Assembly: GCF_011075055.1 (NCBI RefSeq)
Contig: NW_025401134.1
Span: 1 to 64,000, forward strand
Direction: 5' to 3'
Source of the DNA: Mangifera indica
Taxonomy: Eukaryota > Streptophyta > Magnoliopsida > Sapindales > Anacardiaceae
Length of the DNA: 64,000 bases
Part shown: positions 36,574-47,396 of the stretch, piece by piece
Position numbering within the stretch: the first letter of the stretch is position 1
Layout: every line of letters starts with the position of its first letter
Notes under the pieces: generated by a model
What the model saw: the letters and a program-made list of their open reading frames with translations, nothing else
Databases searched by the model: none
Told to the model about the DNA's origin: nothing
Translations under genes and position numbers: made by a program

Positions 36574-37911
36574 TGATAAAACCATTAATTGCTACTATTT
36601 TGATTTATAATTCCCTTATGTTGTGTGGAAATTTGATTTAATCTAATAGAATTACTTATCTTTTTGCTTTTAGGAAGCTTTGAGCAATTTTGAAATAAGT
36701 TGGGCCAAAAAGAGGAAAAACTGGAGCAAATATATTAAACTGGAAATTTCGTGATGCTGACTAGGCGTGGGCACGTGAAAGATGAGAGCAGAATCCGGAA
36801 AGCAGATCTGAACGTCCAGATCTGTTGCAAGAGTCCATAAAATATTAAAGATTTGCTTCCAAGGAAATGGATAATCACCAGCTGGAAAAGAGGATTAATT
36901 GAGCTATATAAGGAAGGAGATTTTAGGAAGAAGGATATATATTAAAGATACATATCTTTTCCTTTCTTTTTGGGAAGATATGTATCACTTTGCTTGATTG
37001 GATTAGGAGATTAGTTTCAATTTCCAGATTTTTAGTAGGAAGAAAATATATATACTCTTATTTTTATTTTTGAGAATTATCAACCATTGTAATTAGAGAA
37101 TTAGAGAGCAAAATATGGTTTACAGTGGCTGAATAATTTATCTTGGTTGAAGGGATCTGAAACCATGGAACTACAATGATTGTGAGATTTATTTTTGTTC
37201 TTTAATGCATCTTTTAATTATTTGAGTATTGGTTATCTTTCTGAATTATTTTTCATGATTGTGTTGGTTGATTTCTAAGATGCGCAATTAGTTTATCAAT
37301 TAATATAATCTATTGCTAGTTTAGGTGCTGAATCCGTAATTGTTCAATCCACCTAATCGAAGTGGCAACTAGGTTTATCGTTTGCTGCATCAGAAACTTT
37401 AAATCCTAGGAAAATAATTAACTGGATTAAATGCAACGTCATACGTTTGTGTTGTCTTGCTTCGTTGGTCTTTCTAATTCGTAATGCTATTGTTTAATTA
37501 AATTCGAGATCGTATCCGAATTATTAATCAATAAGGGTTAATTGGAATATATGTTTTTGGTTAACTAATCGTAAGGAATGATAGGTAAATTTAATTTCAC
37601 AACGAATATTCAATTAATTAATTTGATATTTGTTTCGATGATCAATCGTAGTTCCAATGGTGGATGTGACCGAAAACCAAGGTTTGTTAAATTGATTTAT
37701 TCCTTTTAAATTATTTTACTGAATTTTTATTTATTGTTTTTCATTATAATTCGCATTCACTTCAGAACCCCCTTTTTATTTATTTGTTTCAATTTATTTG
37801 TGACGACATACTAATCAAAGCTCTTCGAGGGAACGATCCCTACTTTCCTTTACTACATTTTTGTTGCAGGAATTTAGGATTTAATTTGGGTGTCAACGAC
37901 AGCACGTACCA
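36574..37911 (+). mobile_element. Athila-type solo LTR
   Basis: It starts TGATAAAACCATTAATTG and ends ACAGCACGTACCA. It is homologous along its whole length to the LTRs at 52809-54158 and 59243-60592. It is 1338 bp and flanked by the 5-bp duplication ATGGT on both sides, with no internal retrotransposon sequence. That is the signature of one complete insertion followed by LTR-LTR recombination. It interrupts the gag of the minus-strand copia fragment. The open frame 37784-37972 runs across its right end and is not a gene. Confidence 0.93.
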
Positions 37912-37916
37912 ATGGT
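37912..37916. repeat. Target-site duplication ATGGT, right of solo LTR
   Basis: ATGGT, identical to 36569-36573. Confidence 0.85.
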
Positions 37917-38686
37917 CTTCAAGACTCTATCCCATGCACCATAATTCAACGGATGCAACCCATGAGGTATAATTATTACTTCCTATTCTATAGTAATTAC
38001 TGGAAGAGAATTAAAAGGAAAGATAGAACCTGGTTTGGAGCTCTTAATTGACACATTGAATCACAATCAGATAACGGATGAAGCTTTCTAGAGAAAATTG
38101 AAGATTCAGAGCAACCGAGGCTAACAAAACTAATCAAAAGTCTGTTGAATATTGGAAAACAACTTTTAGATGTGTGAATAGTGGGTGAGTTTTTTGGTGA
38201 TGTCACCAGCAACATATTCAATAATCAGTGGAGGTAGGTCTTCAACAGAAAGGATCACCGGTGTCTACTGAATCGATTGACGATGGCGGTGCCGTCCCAC
38301 ATACACTGGAACAGTGGATCGAAAATCACATCCTATGGAAAAGAACGGCCAACGCGTGTAGTAGATTCTAGCATCTGATGATGGCAAGCTTACCATAGAT
38401 AGACTCGTCGACATTGTCTAAGTTCAACAAGAGAGGCGATGTTGTCACTGGATCGCCAGAACAGAAGATCGGTGAAAGAAGATACCGAGAGAACAAGTAA
38501 CGCGTGTAGGCACATGAGGCCGTGAACGACAATGCTTCTTTGACAGATTTGTCAGCGAGAGAACCCTGGTCACACTGGTATAAGCACGATCACCAAAAAA
38601 TGACAGAGACTCAATGATCGGAGAAAGGACTTGGATTCGTCGAAAACTGAGTAGAGAACGCCGAAAAAAATTTTAAATGTCTAATC
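37917..38686 (-). pseudogene. 5' leader and gag start of minus-strand copia fragment
   Basis: It lies between the primer site (38687-38701) and the solo LTR and should hold the leader and N-terminal gag. It is a decayed region; the antisense frame 38221-37997 may be a gag shadow. The assignment rests mainly on position between the primer site and the recognised gag at 35488-36568. Confidence 0.45.
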
Positions 38687-38701
38687 CAGGCTCTGATATC
38701 A
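38687..38701 (-). other. Primer-binding site of minus-strand copia fragment
   Basis: Minus-strand TGATATCAGAGCCTG, a one-base variant of the tRNA-iMet site, next to the LTR at 38704-38870. Confidence 0.65.
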
Positions 38702-38703
38702 TA

Positions 38704-38870
38704 TGAATTCAAAATATTGTTTTTCATCATTGACAGGGAGTAAAATGTTACAATTTATATAGTTACAAAGAAGGTATAGAAGGAAACAAATTAAATCAAA
38801 TCCCTACAATATATATTCTATCCTAATATGGTTTGATAATCTTTCTAATATAACAAAATACAACTCAACA
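38704..38870 (-). repeat. 5' LTR of minus-strand copia fragment
   Basis: On the minus strand it runs from TGTTGAGTTG to GAATTCA, 167 bp, adjoining the primer site. Short LTRs of this size occur in several plant copia lineages. The partner LTR is missing because the element is truncated at 35488. Confidence 0.6.
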
Positions 38871-39952
38871 ATATCCTTGAATTCTTGACACTATACAATA
38901 ATGTAGAGAATTTTATTTCTTAGAAATTCAATAACAATTAATAGGAGAGCCAGGAGAAATTAGGAATTGGTCTTGATTAGTGGAGGATATTGGCCTCTCG
39001 AATTGCAATATATTTGTAATTGTTTAAGGATTGTTTTCGATTCTAATCAATATATTGTTGGTTTTGTTTTGCTCTTTCATATACAATAAAATATTTCCTT
39101 TCCAACACATTAGTCATTTCCCTTTTCCTTTATATTTTACCACCAATTCATCGTTATTTCTATTGAGTTGTATTTTATAAGATTGCATCAATTAGCCTAT
39201 TCACCATCTAAAGACCTCATTGTTTTAAATAGACTTCAAGAACTTCTTATTTGTTTAGCTAAAACTAGGTAAATATATAGTTTGCACAAGTGACAAGAAC
39301 GTGGAAAGACCTTTTAAAGGCAAGTTTGTTATTGGATATCTTTGCCACATGTATCTCATCATTATGAACTTCTCATTTCCTAAATTGAAAGAAAAAACAA
39401 AATTAATAAATAAATAAATGTCATTCATTCAAATACCAATGACAAAAGAAACTACTCTTGGCAATTTAATATGGTCGGCTACGTCAATGTAATATAAAAA
39501 AAAAAACATTAACATTTCGTTCCTTGTGTCCTAGCTCTGTTGAGGTCAAATATTTTAGTTTCTTAAGGGAGCCTAGTTAGTTAATTTTCTTCTCATGGAG
39601 CAAGAGATCTAGGTATCAATCCCTCTCACACCAATCTTGAAATGGAATACTATTCTATTTCCTCATAAAAAGAGATGGAGTGGGGTTTGCGATAAGTAAA
39701 AGAGAGAACATTATAGTGATTCTTGTCAAGCTCCAACCCAACACATTCAAGAATTTTCCAATTTCTACTTATACTAGAGAATGTCTACAAAGTTAGCAAG
39801 GAGTACAACTTTATTAGCTTATCCTGCCTAATACAATGGAGAACAACACATGCCTCTAAATATGAAATTTAGACACTGCAAAGATAAATGGGATTGAAAA
39901 CGTCAAAAATGCTATTCAATCACAAAAAGTAAAAAAACAATAAAAATCTTAC
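38871..39952. other. No gene seen
   Basis: AT-rich. I searched the minus strand for the remaining exons of the PGAP3-like gene and recognised none. About 38940-39110 ends in CAATAAAATATTTCC and could be a decayed LTR, but I cannot support it. Confidence 0.5.
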
Positions 39953-41233
39953 TGACTATGAAAAATGGCACTCCAAAACCAAGAGTTTAGTGATAAGAGT
40001 GCATACATGTGCCATAAAGTGGAAAATTCATAGTATGCCTTCTTGCACAGTTTTAGAGGAAATCTATAATATAGAAGAATGATAAAAGAAAGCCAACCAT
40101 GGAAATGCATTGCAAGGTTGAGAGTGGAGAAAGCCATAGATGCCGGCTCCTGATTAAACAGACAAGAAGTTGAAATATATACCCAAGAAAAGTGCAATAA
40201 AAATAAAATGCTCCAAATTGGTTAAATTAAAGTATAAAGTTGATAAAACAACAAACCTGAATCCCAAAAACACGTTTGAATGGCCATTTACCATGATACT
40301 TAATAGGTCCATTACCAAGAGCATCTTTCTTTCTCTCTATCACCCATACAATTGTAGCGACAATCACTTAGACAATCCCATAGCTTCCATCGTAAGTAAA
40401 GAGGTTCTTGCATGTACCATGGACCATCAATTGAGATACCATCAGAAGAAAATTTGCAATGTGGAAAGCATCTTTCCCCAACACAGCCAGTTTTTTCACA
40501 TTGTTCAACACAAGCCCTAAAATTGGAGATATGCCACAAAGTCTTCAGGATTTCATACACACACACACATGTCAGAACCTTATGAATTCAGTCATAGAAT
40601 TTGGCAATTGTAGGTAACATGTAAAGAAAATTAATTTCAAAATCTGAAGATACCATAAAGCAAGTAAATTAATTCAAAAGACGTAGATGATAAAGTCAAT
40701 TATAGAGCCATTATTGAAACATACTGGTCTAGACAGATGATGAACTTAACAGTAAAATACGGAAATTCATGTTTATACGCTCATAACCTTTGTCACCAAC
40801 ATAAATTCGAAAAAAAAAAAATCAATGAGTTGCCTCGACAAGTAGTTACACTGATACACAATTCTTGTTACTGCTCAACTTATTTGTCTCTTAGGTTGAC
40901 CCTTACAATCCAGTTATATGAGCCGTCAACCTGATCATTTGTTAAATTCTTATCTAATTTCAAGTAATATGGTAGGTCAAAGTTTTATGTCTAGATCAAA
41001 TCAACTAAGTAGCAAACAAAGATTATAAATATTTGTTAAAAGTTAAAATCATATAAAGCAAAATACAATTTCTATGGATTGAGAAATTTGGAAAAAGAAA
41101 CACTAAAAACAAGAAGTATTGAGAAAATAAGCTTATACCTGTAGAGAGGATTAGCATCGCCTGCACTGGCATTCAAACCTTTAACAAGACATGAAAGCAC
41201 AAAATACAAGGTAACCCAATGTCGACTAATCAT
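39953..41233 (-). pseudogene. PGAP3/Per1-like gene fragment, exons 1-3 only
   Basis: PGAP3/Per1 proteins are ER/Golgi membrane proteins that remodel lipids of GPI-anchored proteins. Exon 1 (41233-41139) encodes a signal peptide (MISRHWVTLYFVLSCLVKG) and SAGDANPLY. Exon 2 (40516-40257) encodes the family's cysteine-rich block (ACVEQCEKTGCVGERCF; SSDGISIDGPWYMQEPLYLR; WDCLSDCRYNC). Exon 3 (40149-39953) gives EPASMAFSTLNLAMHFHGWL and LWHMYALLSLNSWFWSAIFH, the first membrane segment and catalytic-loop region. GT-AG sites join these exons in phase. A 1-nt shift near 40330, between DREKER and ALGNGPIKYHGKW, breaks exon 2. The remaining membrane exons are not in the window, so I call it a truncated pseudogene or captured fragment. 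Confidence 0.85.
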
Positions 41234-41407
41234 CTGTTCAAAAAATAAAAATAAAAATAGAAAATATTAACCAAATGATTAATCAAATCAAATCAAAAAT
41301 GTTTACATCACCAACGACAACGAACTAATTAATAAATGATTTTGAGTTACATTGATTGAATCAACGAATATTAAAAGAAATTAAATCAACTTAGAGGAAA
41401 ACAACGA
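41234..41407. other. Upstream of PGAP3-like exon 1; nothing supported
   Basis: AT-rich DNA between the PGAP3-like start and the MITE-like element; possibly 5' untranslated or promoter DNA. Confidence 0.3.
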
Positions 41408-41889
41408 GGGGGTATTTGGTTTGAGTTTTTTAAGATTAGCTTGATAATCTATTTTGTATTTTCTTGTTTGGTTTGTCAGTAATAAAATATTACAGTAATC
41501 TTCTATTACTAATACTGATGTGATAGGTAATATAGATGGTAATTTGATTACCACCTTTACCTTAGGTATTTAAAGATTACCGAGGTAATCTTGATTTTAT
41601 TATAATTATATTATTATTTATTAATTTTTTGAGACAAAAATAAATTTATTTTTAATTAATATGACAAATAATATAAAAAAATTTAAAAATAATTATATTC
41701 AAGGGCATTTAAGTAAAATAATTTACTAGTAATCTTTTATTATCTTTAACCAAACACAATAATTATTTATACTTATCAAATTTTATCAAACATATTAATC
41801 ATTTATACCCAGTAATCTTCTAAATAATTTATCTTTAAGGTAATCTATCTATTTTGATAATAAAATATTACCCAAACCAAACACCTCCT
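41408..41889. mobile_element. MITE-like element with GGTGTTTGGTTTGGG ends
   Basis: The left end GGGGGTATTTGGTTTGAG is mirrored by the right end, whose reverse complement is AGGAGGTGTTTGGTTTGGG. The inside is AT-rich with repeated GATTACC/GGTAATC words and no coding capacity. Length is about 480 bp. Related fragments lie at 35383-35487 and about 49730-50170. I cannot define a target-site duplication, so the superfamily is unknown. Confidence 0.62.
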
Positions 41890-42277
41890 AAAAGATCATG
41901 CTTTACTTCTCTGCAGCAGCTCCCAATGAAACCTTTCTTCCTTAAAACTTCATGCACAATATCAACAGAAGGGACAGAGATTCCTTTTTTGTATTTTAAT
42001 CTCTTTTTTTTTTTTTTTCACATTAATTTACCTTCTAATAGAGGGTCTTACTTCAAATTAACTGTCAACCTCTAAGATCTTAATTAAAAACCGTTGAAAC
42101 TTCCCGTTAAATCACTGTCTCTTTCGTATGCTAAAAACATACAGAAGAGGCATAAGATAGTAAGAGAAAACACGGAAATAACTAGTAAAAATATTATTGA
42201 ACAAAAGATCAAATCAAGACAAGTACGAAAGAGTACAATGCCGAAAAGCCGATGAACAGAGTGGATTCTTCTATAAG

Positions 42278-42282
42278 AACTC
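42278..42282. repeat. Target-site duplication AACTC, left of chromovirus
   Basis: AACTC, repeated at 47392-47396. Confidence 0.9.
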
Positions 42283-42663
42283 TGATACGTTAAGAAGTAT
42301 GTTAAGAAGGTCAACCAGGATGCACATCCAGAATGCGCGATACCAGGACTACGTGGCATGACTATAGGGTGGCGTAGCTGAGTTTTACGTAATTGTTAGT
42401 TAATTATTTTATGAACAGTTAAATAAGTGAGCAAATATCTCACGATTAGGTAGTAGTTGCTGTTGAATAGGTTTTGAGTATTCCTCAAGTTTAGGATAGG
42501 AAGTTGCTGAACTTAAGGGATCACTAGACGTTGGTGGCCTTAAGTTTAGGTAAATTTGTTTATTTGTTCTGGTATTTAAACTTAGGATTGTCTAACACCA
42601 GGGTGTGCAGAAAATTAATAAACTTACAGGCTATTTCTTTGCCTTAAAAAGAAAGTCTTATCA
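42283..42663 (+). repeat. Chromovirus 5' LTR
   Basis: TGATACGTTAAG to AAGTCTTATCA, 381 bp, ends TG...CA. It carries a copy of the last codons of pol (near 42318-42360) because the polyprotein ends inside the LTR. Confidence 0.95.
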
Positions 42664-42666
42664 ACT

Positions 42667-42678
42667 TGGTATCAGAGC
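42667..42678 (+). other. Chromovirus primer-binding site (tRNA-iMet)
   Basis: TGGTATCAGAGC, three bases after the 5' LTR. Confidence 0.88.
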
Positions 42679-42687
42679 TAGGTTCCG

Positions 42688-43602
42688 ATGACAACCAATA
42701 AGGAACGAATTGAAAATCTGGAGTCCAGCGTGGGCAGTTTGCAGGATGGGTTCACTCGTTTAGAGTTGGGGTTCGGGGAGAAGCTTCAACGGTTGGAGGT
42801 TGCGATTAGCAAACTTACGGAAGCCGCAGAATCACAACCAGCAATCAAGTTCACTCAAGCTTTTGATCGAAGTGGGTATTCCTCTAGTAATAGTGGTCGT
42901 GGGCAAGCCGAAGGAGAGCGTCCCATGTTCTCTTCTAAGCTCACTAGACTAGAGTTTCCCAAGTTTGCGGGAGACGACCCCACTGAATGGCTCCACAAGG
43001 CAGAAAAATTTTTCAGGTTTCAAAGCACTACAGAGTCACAGAAAGTGCCGTTGGCCTCGTTTCATCTTGAGAAAGAAGCAGACCAATGGTGGCAGTGGAT
43101 GTACAGAACCTATCAAGAGGAGGGAAAAGAAGTCACATGGAGTATTTTTGTAGAGGAATTGTGGTCACGATTTGGACCAACCGACTGTGAGGATTTTGAC
43201 GAATCTCTATCAAGGATTCGTCAGACAGGCTCTTTACGAGATTACCAGCGTGAATTTGAGAGATTGGGTAATAGAGTTCAGGGGTGGACTCAAAAGGCTT
43301 TAGTGGGAACATTTATGGGTGGACTGAAGTTTGAAATAGCTGAAGGAATTCGCATGTTCAAACCGAAGACCCTCAAAGAAGCAATTGGCTTAGCCAGGAT
43401 GAAGGATGAACAACTCAGCAAGCAAAAGAAGGTGACTCGATTCTCTACCACTGTTGGAGGGAGTATGACTTCTAACAATCCTAAGCCAGCCTCACCAATG
43501 AAGCGAATATCATGGGAAGAAATGCAGAAACGAAGAGCACAAGGACTTTGCTTTAATTGTGATGATAAATTCGTGCTAGGACACAAGTGTAAGGGTCCGT
43601 AA
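42688..43602 (+). CDS. Chromovirus gag, ended by a TAA before protease
   Basis: 305 codons from ATG 42688, 9 bases after the primer site. An N-terminal coiled region (ENLESSVGSLQDGFTRLELG) is followed by the capsid domain (FPKFAGDDPTEWLHKAEKFF; WWQWMYRTYQEEGKE; SRIRQTGSLRDYQREFERLG). The zinc knuckle is LCFNCDDKFVLGHKC, with spacing typical of this lineage. The TAA at 43600-43602 stands where a Gln codon (CAA) is usual; the next codon is in the same frame with protease, so the natural polyprotein would have read through. The mature gag part itself is intact. Confidence 0.9.
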   Translation: MTTNKERIENLESSVGSLQDGFTRLELGFGEKLQRLEVAISKLTEAAESQPAIKFTQAFDRSGYSSSNSGRGQAEGERPMFSSKLTRLEFPKFAGDDPTEWLHKAEKFFRFQSTTESQKVPLASFHLEKEADQWWQWMYRTYQEEGKEVTWSIFVEELWSRFGPTDCEDFDESLSRIRQTGSLRDYQREFERLGNRVQGWTQKALVGTFMGGLKFEIAEGIRMFKPKTLKEAIGLARMKDEQLSKQKKVTRFSTTVGGSMTSNNPKPASPMKRISWEEMQKRRAQGLCFNCDDKFVLGHKCKGP

Positions 43603-45330
43603 CTCTTGTTACTGGAAGGAAACCCAGATGATGAGGAGGAACAAGATGACCCAGAAATCTCACTTCATGCCCTTACCGGATGGTCGGCTGCTCGTACCAT
43701 GAGGATCATAGCTAAGGTTGGCTCCCATGAGTTGGTTGTGCTTATTGATAGTGGCTCGACACATAACTTTATCAATGAAAAAATTGCAGAGTTATTACAA
43801 CTGCCAGCAGTGCCAACTGAGCCTTTTAATGTAAAGGTAGCCAATGGTGCACCCCTTAAGTGCCAAGGAAGGTTCGAAAATGTCAGAGTATGGCTTCAAG
43901 GAATTCCCTTCACCTTAACCTTATACTCCGTACCACTAATCGGATTAGACATGGTGTTAGGAATTCATTGGCTAGAACAGTTGGGTACGGTTATGTGTGA
44001 CTGGAGACGAATGACAATGGATTTCATATGGGAAGGCCAACCTCATCAATTGGAGGGAATGGATAGCAAGCCTATCCGACCCACTGAACTCAGCACTCTA
44101 GCAAAAGAAGTAAAGCAAGGGAACTCTTTATTTGCGATTTGTTTACAGTGTGATGCAGGAGCGGAAATTCCTACAGAGATGCAACCCCTCTTGCAAGAAT
44201 TTGAGGATGTATGCCAAGAACTTAAACAACTACCTCCTTCATGTGAAATTGATCATTATATCAATCTTAAGGAGGGGACAGAGCCAGTCAATGTAAGACC
44301 CTATAGATATGCCCACTTTCAGAAGGCAGAGATAGAGAAACAAGTACAGGATATGCTCAATATAGGATTAATTCGGACCAGCACTAGCCCCTTTTCTTCA
44401 CCCATTCTGCTGGTAAAGAAAAAAGATGGAACATGGCGCTTCTGCACTGACTACAGGGCCCTTAACGCAGTCACTATCAAAGACAGATTTCCAATTCCAA
44501 CGGTGGAAGATATGTTGGATGAACTACATGGAGCTGCTTATTTTACTAAATTGGATTTGGTGTCCGGCTATCACCAGGTGCGAGTTCATCCTGCTGACAC
44601 TCATAAGACAGCATTCCGCACACACAATGGCCATTATGAATATTTGGTCATGCCCTTCGGACTGTGTAATGCTCCTTCAACTTTTCAATCTCTTATGAAT
44701 TCAATTTTTCGACCCTTTTTGCGGAAATTTGTGTTAGTTTTCTTCGACGACATTTTAATTTATAGTACGGATTGGGCGACACACCTTGAGCATGTTCGAA
44801 AGATCCTTGAAATCTTGAGACACCATAAATTTTTTATTAAACTCCGCAAATGTGCCTTCGGTCAGCAAGAGATAGAATATTTGGGTCACATTGTCTCGGT
44901 GCAAGGGGTAAAGGTGGATTCAGAAAAGATACAAGCTATGGTTAATTGGCCTGAACCCACTAATGTGACTGAATTGCGTGGTTTTTTAGGCCTTACTGGT
45001 TACTACAGGAAGTTCGTGCGGAACTATGGAATCTTAGCTCGTCCCTTGACCAATCTACTAAAAAAGGGTAAATTTTCATGGACCAAAGAAGCCAAAGACG
45101 CATTTGAAGTGTTGAAACAAGCGATGGTGTCAACCCCAACCTTGGCTATGCCGAATTTTGATATTCCCTTTGTTATAGAAACAGACGCATCAGAGGGAGG
45201 CATTGGAGCGGTCCTTAGTCAGCAAGGGAAACCCATAGCTTACATGAGTCGAGCATTAGGAGCTGCAAAGCAAGCCTGGTCCATTTACGCGAAAGAAATG
45301 CTAGCCATTGTGAAAGCAATCAAAACCTGA
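43603..45330 (+). pseudogene. Chromovirus protease, reverse transcriptase and RNase H start
   Basis: One frame, 575 codons. Protease motif LIDSGSTHNFI (about 43745). RT from LVKKKDGTWRFCTDYRALNA through LDLVSGYHQVRV and MPFGLCNAPSTFQSLMN to the catalytic FDDILIYS (about 44743). RNase H begins with IETDASEGGIGAVLSQQGKP (about 45177). It ends at TGA 45328, where WRPYLLGR would be expected (Trp to stop). All catalytic residues seen are intact. Confidence 0.92.
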
Positions 45331-47089
45331 AGGCCATATCTTCTTGGACGTAAATTTTACATCCAAACTGATCAAAGGAGCCTTAAGTATTTGTTAGAGT
45401 AGCGGATCACCACTCCTGAGCAACAAAAATAGGTGTCTAAGCTCCTTGGGTATGACTACGAGATCTCATATAAGCCTGGGAAGGAGAATTCAGCCGCAGA
45501 TGCTTTATCAAGAAGGTTAGAAAGTCCCAGCCTTAATACTTTGTATGCTTCACATGCTTCTTTGTGGGATGAGATTAAGGATGAAGCAAAACAACATCCT
45601 TATATGGTGCGGATAGGCCAGCAAGCTATAAAAAAAACCTGGAACTCCTTATGTATGGCGAAATGGGTTGATTTACTACAAAAATAGAGTGGTCATTCCG
45701 TCGGACTCTCCAATTGTGCGAAAGCTTCTTCATGAATTTCATGACACCCCTTATGGAGGTCATTCTGGAGTATTAAGGACGTTCAAGCGCTTGGCACAAC
45801 AATTCTATTGGCCGAGCATGCATCGGTCGATCCAACAATATGTCGCTGCTTGTGTAGTTTGCCAGAAAAACAAGACGGAAACACTGTCACCAGCCGGGCT
45901 CATGCAACCATTACCCATACCTTGTCAAGTATGGGATGATATAACCATGGATTTCGTGGAAGGACTTCCTATCTCTCAAGGGAAAAGCACGATAATGGTC
46001 ATTGTGGATCGACTGAGTAAGTTTGCTCACTTCGTACCTCTATCACATCCGTATACTGCGAAAGTGGTTGCAGACAAGTTTGTAGAGGGAGTGGTGAAGC
46101 TTCATGGGATGCCAAAATCAATTATAAGTGATAGGGACCCTATCTTTATTAGTTTTTTTTGGCAAGAATTCTTCAAACTTTCGGGAACCAAACTTCACAT
46201 GAGTACATCCTACCATCCTCAAACGGACGGACAAAGCGAAGTGGTAAATCGGTGTTTGGAGCAGTACTTACGTTGTTATGTGTCACAACAGCAAAAAAAA
46301 TGGAGTGCTTATCTTCCTTGGGCTGAATTTTGGTATAATACCACTTTCCACAGCTCAATTGGAATGACCCCCTTTCAAGCTCTCTATGGGAGAACACCAC
46401 CAACCATTCCATACTACTCAAGTGGCACATCACCTGTCAATGAAGTGGACGAGGCCTTAGGAGCTCGCGACAACATCCTTAAGCAGCTTAAATCTCAATT
46501 ACAGGTGGCGGTTAATAGAATGAAGCAAATGGCAGATTTGAAGAGGAGAGAAGTTGAATTTCAGCAGGGGGATTTGGTATTGCTTAAATTACAACCTTAT
46601 AGGCAGCACAGCGTCTATAAACAGGCTCATCAGAAGCTAACCAACAGGTACTTCGGGCCTTATCAGGTGGAGACAAAGATCGGAAAAGTTGCTTATAAAC
46701 TTAAGTTGCCAGAGGGAGCCCGTATACATCCTGTATTCCATGTCTCTATGCTCAAGAAGTATGTAGGAAATGACCACCCTGTTACTTCTGAATTACCACC
46801 AATGAAGGATGATGGCAAGGTCATAGTAGTTCCTGAGGCTATTTTGGACACACGCTGGGTTCGAAGAGGGTCCGGATGGATGGAAGAAAGCTTGGTACAA
46901 TGGAAGAATCTTCCAAAAGAGGATGCAACATGGGAGAATACAAGGCAGCTGAAAGATCGATTCCTCAATCTGGACCTTGAGGACAAGGTACCACTTCAAG
47001 GGGAGGGCAATGATACGTTAAGAAGTATGTTAAGAAGGTCAACCAGGATGCACATCCAGAATGCGCGATACCAGGACTACGTGGCATGA
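45331..47089 (+). pseudogene. Chromovirus RNase H end, integrase and chromodomain
   Basis: TAG at 45400 and 45430 break the RNase H tail (SKLLGYDYEISYKPGKENSA follows). An extra A in an A-run near 45630 shifts frame to the 473-codon piece starting at 45668. It carries the integrase zinc domain (LLHEFHDTPYGGHSG ... CVVCQKNK), the core (MDFVEGLPIS; SDRDPIF; YHPQTDGQSEVVNRCLEQYL), the GPY/F module (RYFGPYQVETKIGKVAYKLK) and a chromodomain near the end (LVQWKNLPKEDATWE). Chromodomains guide integration towards marked chromatin. The stop at 47087-47089 lies inside the 3' LTR. Confidence 0.92.
46998..47010 (+). other. Chromovirus polypurine tract
   Basis: AAGGGGAGGGCAA directly before the 3' LTR start at 47011. 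It lies inside the coding frame, because pol runs on into the LTR. Confidence 0.8.
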
Positions 47090-47391
47090 CTATAGGGTGG
47101 CGTAGCTGAGTTTTACGTAATTGTTAGTTAATTATTTTATGAACAGTTAAATAAGTGAGCAAATATCTCACGATTAGGTACTAGTTGCTGTTGAATAGAT
47201 TTTGAGTATTCCTCAAGTTTAGGATAGGAAGTTGCTGAACTTAAGGGATCACTAGACGTTGGTGGCCTTAAGTTTAGGTAAATTTGTTTATTTGTTCTGG
47301 TATTTAAACTTAGGATTGTCTAACACCAGGGTGTGCAGAAAATTAATAAACTTACAGGCTATTTCTTTGCCTTAAAAAGAAAGTCTTATCA
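47011..47391 (+). repeat. Chromovirus 3' LTR
   Basis: 381 bp, two differences from 42283-42663 (near 47179 and 47200), followed by AACTC at 47392-47396. It contains the last 26 codons of pol. Confidence 0.95.
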
Positions 47392-47396
47392 AACTC
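47392..47396. repeat. Target-site duplication AACTC, right of chromovirus
   Basis: AACTC, identical to 42278-42282. Confidence 0.9.

Larger units (their letters stand above)
42283..47391 (+). mobile_element. Chromodomain Ty3/gypsy retrotransposon (complete, young, defective)
   Basis: A complete 5.1-kb element: two 381-bp LTRs (42283-42663 and 47011-47391, two visible differences), AACTC duplications, a tRNA-iMet primer site, gag, protease, RT, RNase H, integrase, and a C-terminal chromodomain. This places it in the chromoviruses, plausibly a Reina-like lineage given the short LTRs. Four in-frame stops (TAA 43600, TGA 45328, TAG 45400, TAG 45430) and a frameshift in an A-run near 45630 prevent self-sufficient expression. 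It sits in exon 3 of the proteasome-like fragment, in the opposite orientation. Confidence 0.96.

Noticed and set aside
38940..39110. Possible solo LTR ending in CAATAAAATATTTCC
   Set aside because: No second copy, target duplication or clear start could be found.
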